From positions 1 through 38,385 of the forward strand of contig JAIOAT010000035.1 of NCBI GenBank assembly GCA_019873685.1: 38,385 nucleotides of DNA, in the 5' to 3' direction. The position numbers and the translations under genes are program-made. The notes under the pieces were generated by a model. The model did not search any database. It saw only the letters and a list, made by a program, of their open reading frames with translations, and was not told where the DNA came from. Source of the DNA: Chloroflexota bacterium. GTDB lineage: Bacteria; Chloroflexota; Anaerolineae; Aggregatilineales; Ch27. Below, one piece after another: positions 33,357-38,385 of the stretch (positions are counted from its first letter, which is position 1; each line of letters begins with the position of its first letter).

Positions 33357-34313
33357 ATGAACGATCTGACGCCTGCCGACCTGGAATTGCTGTCGGCGTA
33401 CCTGGATAATGAACTGGCGCCTGCCGAACGGGCTGCCCTGGAGCGCCGCCTGGCAGCGGACGCCCGCCTGCGGGCGGAACTGGAGGCGCTGCGCGGGGTT
33501 GCCGCCCGTGTGCGTGCCCTGCCTGTTCTGGCGGCCCCGCGCGACTTCCGCCTGGACCCGGCTGTTTACGGCCGCCGGGAAGCTGGCAGCCTGCGCACAC
33601 CGATCCGGAGCGTACCGCTGCGCCGGTTCTACGGCTGGGCCAGTGCCCTGAGCGCCGCTGCTGCCGCACTTATCCTGCTGGTTGGCGTAGCAGGCCTGCT
33701 GGGATCGGGCGCACTGCCCTACGCGGTAGCCCCCACCGGGCAACAGGCTGCCGCGCCGCTTACCCTGACCGGCGAAGCGCAGATCGCCATGGCCCCGACC
33801 GCCACCATCCCGTTGACGCTAACGCCTCTGGAAACCGGGGAGACACCTGAAGCAGTGGGAAGCACCCCCCTGCCGCCGAATGCGCTGGCAGCGGAAAGCG
33901 CGATCGCCGGCGCAGAAGCAGCGGCGCCCGCCGCTGAGGCTACCACGTTCGATGGCGTTGCTGCCGCTTTCAGCGCCGCCGACGCTGCCGCCAACGGCGT
34001 CGAAACCGACAGCGGCGAAGAAGAAGCGCCGCCCGCCGTGTTGCTGGCGCCCGGCCTGCGCGCCGGCGAAGCGCCCGCCACCAAGAGCGGGGTCGCACTC
34101 CCAGAAGCGACGGCGCTGCCCACAGCGACCGCAGTGCCTACCGCGGTCGCCATCGTCCCGGCGGGTGGTGGACTGCCAGCGGTCGAACCTGCCGCCGAAC
34201 TGACGCCCACCCCCTCAATGCCGCCCAGCGATCCGGAAGCGCTGATCGGCGCCGGGTGCGCCCTGATGGCGCTGGCGGTGATGTTCTTCGCCCTCAGCCG
34301 CCGGGCCAGATGA
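33357..34313 (+). CDS. Anti-sigma factor candidate with two membrane helices
   Basis: 318 residues from an ATG with a GGGG-type ribosome site. The N-terminal region (DLELLSAYLDNELAPAERAA, then LERRLAADARLRAELEALR) is the anti-sigma helical domain that clamps the sigma factor. It lacks the HxxxCxxC zinc motif of ZAS anti-sigmas. A membrane helix spans about 83-110 (WASALSAAAAALILLVGVAG), followed by an about 180-residue Ala/Pro/Thr-rich extracellular part. A second membrane helix lies near the C-terminus (GAGCALMALAVMFFALS). Release of the sigma factor could involve cleavage by an envelope protease, and htrA is adjacent, but this is inference. Confidence 0.85.
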   Translation: MNDLTPADLELLSAYLDNELAPAERAALERRLAADARLRAELEALRGVAARVRALPVLAAPRDFRLDPAVYGRREAGSLRTPIRSVPLRRFYGWASALSAAAAALILLVGVAGLLGSGALPYAVAPTGQQAAAPLTLTGEAQIAMAPTATIPLTLTPLETGETPEAVGSTPLPPNALAAESAIAGAEAAAPAAEATTFDGVAAAFSAADAAANGVETDSGEEEAPPAVLLAPGLRAGEAPATKSGVALPEATALPTATAVPTAVAIVPAGGGLPAVEPAAELTPTPSMPPSDPEALIGAGCALMALAVMFFALSRRAR

Positions 34314-34335
34314 GCGGCAGCGCCGCCCCGCCCAA

Positions 34336-36012
34336 TCAGGTTTTGTCCCCATCAGGTTCAGCCGCCGCCAGTGCGGCGGCGATGCGCTCCCCCTCGTCCA
34401 GCGGGCGGCCAGTCGCATCAACGGCCAGCATCGCCCCGTCGATGGCCCGCGCCCGGACGCGCCCCGGTGCATAGGGATTGTTGACAAGCTGCGGTGCGTC
34501 CAGCAGGCCCAGCGCCACCGCCCGCGCCAGCACGTCCGGGCTGGTCAGCGGATCGTCGCTTTCGCCGGCGTCCAGCGCCCGGATCGCCGCGATCAGGCGC
34601 TGCGTGTCCGCGATCAGGGCCGCCTTACGGGCCTGGACAGCCGGGTCAGCGGCCATGTCCAGGTTGCCGCGCAGGGCCGTTTCCACCACTTCCTGCGTCA
34701 TCACACAGGCCTCGATCACCTCGTCGGCAGTGGCGGCGTGATGCGCTTCTGTGTGGCCGACCACATGGATGATGTGCGGGCGCAGGGCCATCTGCAGCAT
34801 GGTGCTCTGGGCCAGGTGCGCTCGCGCCCGGCGCAGATCAACCGGATGGCTCAGGAGGCCGGTGCGCGTCTGCCGCCAGATGTGGAAGTCGTCGCTGGCG
34901 AAGGATTCGGTCAGCTCGACAATCGCCAGCGCACGGGCCAGGTCCATCCGGTTGGAAAGCTGCGGCGGACTCTGGAACATGTAGGTCATGATGTAGTCGC
35001 GCACGCCGCAGCGCCGGGCGTTGTAAGCGTAAAGATACGCCGAGGCGCACACGATCACGTCCGGCGCGTCGCGCATCCCCCAGTGATAGGACTCGTTGCC
35101 CTCCACCGGGATGTCGCGTTCGCCATGCCAGCGCATCAGCGCCTGGTGCTCGGCGATGGACTGCGCCAGCGGCGATGGCCCACGCCCGTCCATAGCGTTG
35201 AACCAGAACAACGACGTGGCGCACCAGGCGTTATCGATGGTGCGGACGAGCATCTCGGCGTAGCGCAGATGATCAGCGGTGCCGGAGTAGGCCCGCAGCA
35301 GTGGGTAGTTGCCTCGTCGGCTGGCGGCGTACAGCGCGCGCAGGTCGTCTTCAGTGCGGAGGGGCACACCGCCCGCGCCTTTGCTGCGCGGGTTCTGGCG
35401 GGAGGGGTGGAAGAAGTTCTCCTGCGCGTCCTGGTCGGAGCCGAGCGAGATCACATCCAGCGCGCCGGATTCGGCAATGCGGGCGATGCCCTCCACCGTC
35501 GGCGCGATCGTCTGCGCAGGCAGGCCGAAGTGGTGGCGTAGAAGCGGGTAGGGAGCCTTCCAGCGGATGCGTTCGACAGCCCGCTGAGGGAAAAACTCCG
35601 GTCCGGCCTCGGCCAGGGTCTCGCCACGCAGGGCGGCGCGGATGGCGTGCGGCGGTTCCTCGCCGGAAAAGACGGCGTCGAAGTAACCCATCTCGCGGGC
35701 GACCTCGGCTACCGGCGGCGTCCCGCCGAAGAAGATGCGCTTACGGCCCAGCACACCTGCCGCTCGCAACATACCTTCCAGTTCCCGCAGGAGCGTCCGG
35801 GCGTTCTCCGGCGTCAGGCGATAACTGACACCGATCACGTCGGGGTCAAAGGCGACGATTGCATCAACGAAGACCTCCGGATCGGTGGCCGGGCCGGTGA
35901 AATACGTCTGGCAACCGGCTTCCTCAGCGATCGCCAGGAAGCGGGTCACGCCGGCGACATGGACGCAGTCGCCCAGGCTACCGGCCAGCACGCGACTGGG
36001 CATCCCGGTCAT
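34336..36012 (-). CDS. Cobalamin-binding protein with a mutase-like C-terminal domain
   Basis: 558 residues from an ATG with AGGAGG 5 nt upstream. The N-terminus (LAGSLGDCVHVAGVTRFLAI) looks like a B12-binding domain in which His18 could coordinate cobalt (H-x-x-G). The usual DxHxxG is changed to D-C-V-H. Segments GVSYRLTPENARTLL and IFFGGTPPVAEVA follow. The C-terminal part (about 230-480), with NAWCATSLFWFNAMDGRGP, ESYHWGMRDAPDVIV and VGHTEAHHAAT, resembles the barrel of B12-dependent mutases such as GlmE, without matching any I can name. It lies 32 nt after the opine dehydrogenase gene in one operon. A B12-dependent step on an amino acid is plausible but unproven. Confidence 0.82.
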   Translation of the reverse strand: MTGMPSRVLAGSLGDCVHVAGVTRFLAIAEEAGCQTYFTGPATDPEVFVDAIVAFDPDVIGVSYRLTPENARTLLRELEGMLRAAGVLGRKRIFFGGTPPVAEVAREMGYFDAVFSGEEPPHAIRAALRGETLAEAGPEFFPQRAVERIRWKAPYPLLRHHFGLPAQTIAPTVEGIARIAESGALDVISLGSDQDAQENFFHPSRQNPRSKGAGGVPLRTEDDLRALYAASRRGNYPLLRAYSGTADHLRYAEMLVRTIDNAWCATSLFWFNAMDGRGPSPLAQSIAEHQALMRWHGERDIPVEGNESYHWGMRDAPDVIVCASAYLYAYNARRCGVRDYIMTYMFQSPPQLSNRMDLARALAIVELTESFASDDFHIWRQTRTGLLSHPVDLRRARAHLAQSTMLQMALRPHIIHVVGHTEAHHAATADEVIEACVMTQEVVETALRGNLDMAADPAVQARKAALIADTQRLIAAIRALDAGESDDPLTSPDVLARAVALGLLDAPQLVNNPYAPGRVRARAIDGAMLAVDATGRPLDEGERIAAALAAAEPDGDKT

Positions 36013-36044
36013 GGCATCCTCCTGGGGAATATGTAGAGAACGGC

Positions 36045-37184
36045 TCAGTCCGAGGACCGGTGATTGGCTTCGGCGCGGCCAGTATTCACGAGATTGGTGA
36101 TCTCCGTCAGGGAAAGGCCCTCCAGCCCCATACGGGCCAGCGTCCGGCCCCGGTAACGGTAATCCGTGCCATGCAGGACACAGGCCAGCTGGATCATGGC
36201 CTCCATACCCCACACATCCACGCCGAAGCGCCGCCCCAGCTCGGCGATAGGCACCATGCTGTAAGGCACATCCTCGAAGATATAGCGGTGACGCAGGGTG
36301 GAAGGAGCATTGATGCCCTTGTAGCCGGGGTTATCGTGGATGGCCTCGTAGAGGTCCTCGCCGTGGGCGGAGTAGGCGCGGGCCAGCCATTCCTGGGCGC
36401 TCTGCGCCCGGACGCCCATCGCCGTCGCCACGGTGACGCGCTCGCGGTCAAGCCGTTCCAGCAGGCGGGCGGTTGAGGGGGTCACGCCGTCGATATAGAA
36501 CTCGAACTCGCCGCCGGTGGCCTCGATCCAGCCGGCGTTGAGCAGGGTCAGGGCGGGGTGAAAGATCGCGCCCATGTTGTTCAGACTGGTGTAGAGCACG
36601 TTCGGCGCAGCGATGAAACTGGGGTAGATCTCCTGGACGAGATCGAGCACCTGGGCGGTCCGTGTGGCGGGCAGGGCAGCCAGCGGCACGGCGTCCTTGC
36701 GGCGGAAGATCCGCGCCTCCGCTGGCCCCATACTGCGACTGGCGAAGATGAAGGTCTCCGCCTCGGCAATGGTCACGTCGGCGGTGCAATTCTGCTCGGC
36801 CAGCACCTGGCGGAACTCCAGCGCGCCGCCAGTGCGCCCCGGGTTGAGCACCACGATCTGGCCGTCCTGCAGGTGCGGGGCACAGGCCAGGGCTACATCG
36901 CGGTGGGCCGAGGCCGGGACGACAACCATGATCAGCTGCGATCCGGCCAGCGCCTGGGCCATATCGCTGGTGACGCGGTGCAGATGGCCGAAGACCTGAC
37001 GGCCATCTTCCAGATCAACCGTGATCCCGCCGCGGGCGTCGATGGCAGCGATGTTCTCATAGCTGCGGTTGTACAGGCAAACGCGGTAGCCGCGCACGGC
37101 CAGGTCGGCGGCCATCGCTTTGCCGCCGTGCCCGGCCCCGATGATCGTGATCTGTAGTTCCTGCGGGTACTGTTGATCGGTCAT
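36045..37184 (-). CDS. NAD/NADP-dependent opine (octopine/nopaline-type) dehydrogenase
   Basis: 379 residues from the ATG at 37184 (AGGGAGCG upstream). A Rossmann fold opens ITIIGAGHGGKAMAADLAVRG (positions 12-32; the Gly-x-Gly-x-x-Gly is IGAGHGGKA). The C-terminal octopine_DH domain starts about residue 200 with NNMGAIFHPALTLLNAG, whose His209 is the expected catalytic histidine. Opine dehydrogenases reduce the imine formed between an amino acid and a 2-oxo acid, or run in reverse. The gene is first in an operon with the B12 protein. A hairpin with a T-run sits in its leader. The amino-acid and oxo-acid partners are unknown. Confidence 0.92.
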   Translation of the reverse strand: MTDQQYPQELQITIIGAGHGGKAMAADLAVRGYRVCLYNRSYENIAAIDARGGITVDLEDGRQVFGHLHRVTSDMAQALAGSQLIMVVVPASAHRDVALACAPHLQDGQIVVLNPGRTGGALEFRQVLAEQNCTADVTIAEAETFIFASRSMGPAEARIFRRKDAVPLAALPATRTAQVLDLVQEIYPSFIAAPNVLYTSLNNMGAIFHPALTLLNAGWIEATGGEFEFYIDGVTPSTARLLERLDRERVTVATAMGVRAQSAQEWLARAYSAHGEDLYEAIHDNPGYKGINAPSTLRHRYIFEDVPYSMVPIAELGRRFGVDVWGMEAMIQLACVLHGTDYRYRGRTLARMGLEGLSLTEITNLVNTGRAEANHRSSD

Positions 37185-37194
37185 GCTCGCTCCC

Positions 37195-37242
37195 TGGAAA
37201 CAAACGGGCGAGGGTTGTCTGTTCGGCAAGCTCCTCGCCCGT
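37195..37242 (-). terminator. Hairpin with T-run between ychF and the opine operon
   Basis: On the minus strand ACGGGCGAGG pairs with CCTCGCCCGT (19-nt loop) and is followed by TTGTTTCC. It can terminate ychF transcription. A TATAAT lies upstream of it, so it may also act as an attenuator of the opine operon. Confidence 0.7.
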
Positions 37243-37262
37243 GGGCGCTGTGCTATACACTT

Positions 37263-37268
37263 ATTATA
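37263..37268 (-). promoter_or_regulatory. -10 element upstream of the opine operon
   Basis: Consensus TATAAT on the minus strand, 18 nt after the ychF stop. No convincing -35 element is seen. Transcripts from it would pass through the hairpin at 37204-37242 before the opine gene's start. Confidence 0.4.
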
Positions 37269-37286
37269 CCCGCTGCCGGGCCATTC

Positions 37287-38366
37287 CTAGATATTAAAGC
37301 GGACTGTAATAATGTCACCGTCCTGAACGACGTAGGTCTTGCCTTCCAGCCGCTGCTTGCCCGCCGCCCTGACCGCCTTCATATCGCCCAGCGCGCGCAG
37401 GTCCTCAAAGGCCGTGACCTCCGCCCGGATGAAACCGCGGGCCAGATCGGTGTGGATGACGCCCGCCGCCTCCACCGCCGTCGCCCCGACCGGCACACTC
37501 CAGGCCCGCACCTCGTCCTCGCCAACGGTGAAGAAGGACTGGATGCCCAGCAGCTGGTAGCTCAGGCGGATCACGCGGGATGCGCTCGGCTCGGCAATGC
37601 CGTATTCTTCCAGGAAGAGAGCGCGGTCGTCCGGTTCCAGCTGGGCGATCTCGGCCTCAACTTTGCCCGGCAGGCTGATCATGTGGGCCGGATCGTGCCG
37701 GTCGTCGTTCAGCAGTTCGCCCGGCGGGACGACCGTATCCCCGCAGTTGAACAGCAACAACATCGGTTTGAGCGTCAGCAGCCCGTAGCCGCTGATCAGC
37801 TTGATCTCGTCGGCGGTCAGCGCCAGCTCGCGCAGGGGGCGTTCCGCCTCCAGCTGGGCGCGCAGGCGTTCCATCAGCGCCGTCTCGATCTCGTTCTGGC
37901 GGCGGGTGTCCGGCTTCTTGGTCCATTCGTCCTTCAGCCGTTCCAGCCGCCGCTCCACGGTGATCAGGTCCAGCAACAGGAACTCGCCATCCAGGATAGC
38001 CACATCGCGGGCAGGATCAAGGCTGCCCTGCGGGTGCGCCACGCTGTCATCGGCAAACACCCGCACCACATGCACAAAGCCATCGGCCTGGGCCAGCTCA
38101 TTGCGTAGCGGGCCGCTCAGCCCGCCTTCGCCCATGCCGCTTTCCAGCCCGCCGATGTCCCGGTAGGTCACGGTAGCGTAGGTGGTCTTCTTGGGCCGGT
38201 AGAGGGCGCTGAGGAAGTCCACCCGCTCGTCGGGCACGGGTACGACGGCGGTATGGACTTCCATCTGACCGGAGCCGCCGAAGCCTGTCGGCAGGTTCTG
38301 GCCGGTCAGGGCGTTGAAGATGGTCGTTTTGCCGCTTTGCGGCAGGCCGATAATGCCTAAGCGCAT
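37287..38366 (-). CDS. ychF: YchF-type P-loop NTPase (OBG family)
   Basis: 359 residues from the ATG at 38366 (GGAGAG upstream). The P-loop is GLPQSGKTT and Walker B is YRDIGGLESG (DxxG, with an extra Gly). The Gln in the P-loop and the absence of a typical NKxD (here LLLFNCGD) match the adenine-preferring YchF group, which binds ATP over GTP. A helical insert, LERLKDEWTKKPDTRR, is followed by the C-terminal TGS/DUF933 domain (VIHTDLARGFIRAEVTAFED, DGDIITVRFNI). YchF associates with ribosomes and is linked to redox stress. It is the last gene in the window and has a terminator downstream. Confidence 0.94.
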   Translation of the reverse strand: MRLGIIGLPQSGKTTIFNALTGQNLPTGFGGSGQMEVHTAVVPVPDERVDFLSALYRPKKTTYATVTYRDIGGLESGMGEGGLSGPLRNELAQADGFVHVVRVFADDSVAHPQGSLDPARDVAILDGEFLLLDLITVERRLERLKDEWTKKPDTRRQNEIETALMERLRAQLEAERPLRELALTADEIKLISGYGLLTLKPMLLLFNCGDTVVPPGELLNDDRHDPAHMISLPGKVEAEIAQLEPDDRALFLEEYGIAEPSASRVIRLSYQLLGIQSFFTVGEDEVRAWSVPVGATAVEAAGVIHTDLARGFIRAEVTAFEDLRALGDMKAVRAAGKQRLEGKTYVVQDGDIITVRFNI

Positions 38367-38385
38367 TGGTGGTTTCTCTCCAGCC

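Overview
The window is a high-GC stretch of bacterial chromosome that most resembles Chloroflexota (Anaerolineae-like). This is inferred from gene content, not from a marker gene: multi-GAF membrane sensors, lipoproteins with long Thr-Pro linkers, an FMN-riboswitch-controlled NMT1/THI5-type transporter of the kind described in Chloroflexi, SH3/M23 cell-wall proteins, and a DUF6391-like protein. I see no rRNA, tRNA, CRISPR array, insertion sequence, phage gene or origin. High GC creates many long antisense shadow ORFs, which I left out.

Layout. 1-2669 (-): 5' part of a large multi-GAF membrane sensor, cut by the window edge. 2964-4669 (-): a membrane-anchored Amidase_3 with an unusual glutaredoxin-like protein downstream. 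4852-7672 (+): a radical SAM protein and two HEAT-repeat proteins. 7751-8131 (-): a cupin of more AT-rich composition. 8401-12274 (-): an SdrD-like anchored protein, a DsbA-cyclophilin fusion lipoprotein overlapping an unknown protein, and an SH3/M23 peptidase. 12674-15223 (-): a P-type cation ATPase. 15478-16638 (+): a class I aminotransferase. 16728-18050 (-): an MFS exporter. 18266-20668 (-): promoter, FMN riboswitch, substrate-binding protein and ABC ATPase, probably for riboflavin uptake, with no permease gene here. 20775-24054 (-): a five-repeat SH3-like/M23 protein, a tiny membrane protein, a four-helix membrane protein and a cytochrome c lipoprotein. 24376-25557 (-): a toast-rack protein and a small membrane protein. 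25693-27689 (+): an unknown protein, an ArsC-type arsenate reductase and a DUF6391-like protein. 27760-28521 (-): a TipA-like MerR regulator with a textbook MerR promoter, an apparent leaderless start and an internal start. 28664-30954: two divergent Thr/Pro-linker lipoproteins, one an M14 peptidase. 31090-32328 (-): an HtrA protease. 32714-34313 (+): an ECF sigma factor and a two-helix anti-sigma candidate. 34336-37184 (-): a B12-binding protein and an opine dehydrogenase. 37287-38366 (-): YchF.

How the genes fit together. A recurring theme is the cell envelope: amidase, two M23 proteins, M14 peptidase, HtrA, DsbA-cyclophilin, several lipoproteins and an ECF sigma/anti-sigma pair beside htrA. 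Another is regulation readable from the DNA: an FMN riboswitch, a MerR operator in a 19-bp spacer, two candidate leaderless mRNAs, several clean Rho-independent terminators and a hairpin in the leader of the opine/B12 operon. The best candidates for undescribed biology are the opine dehydrogenase/B12-protein operon, the DsbA-cyclophilin fusion, the TipA-like dual-product gene and the permease-less riboswitch transporter operon.
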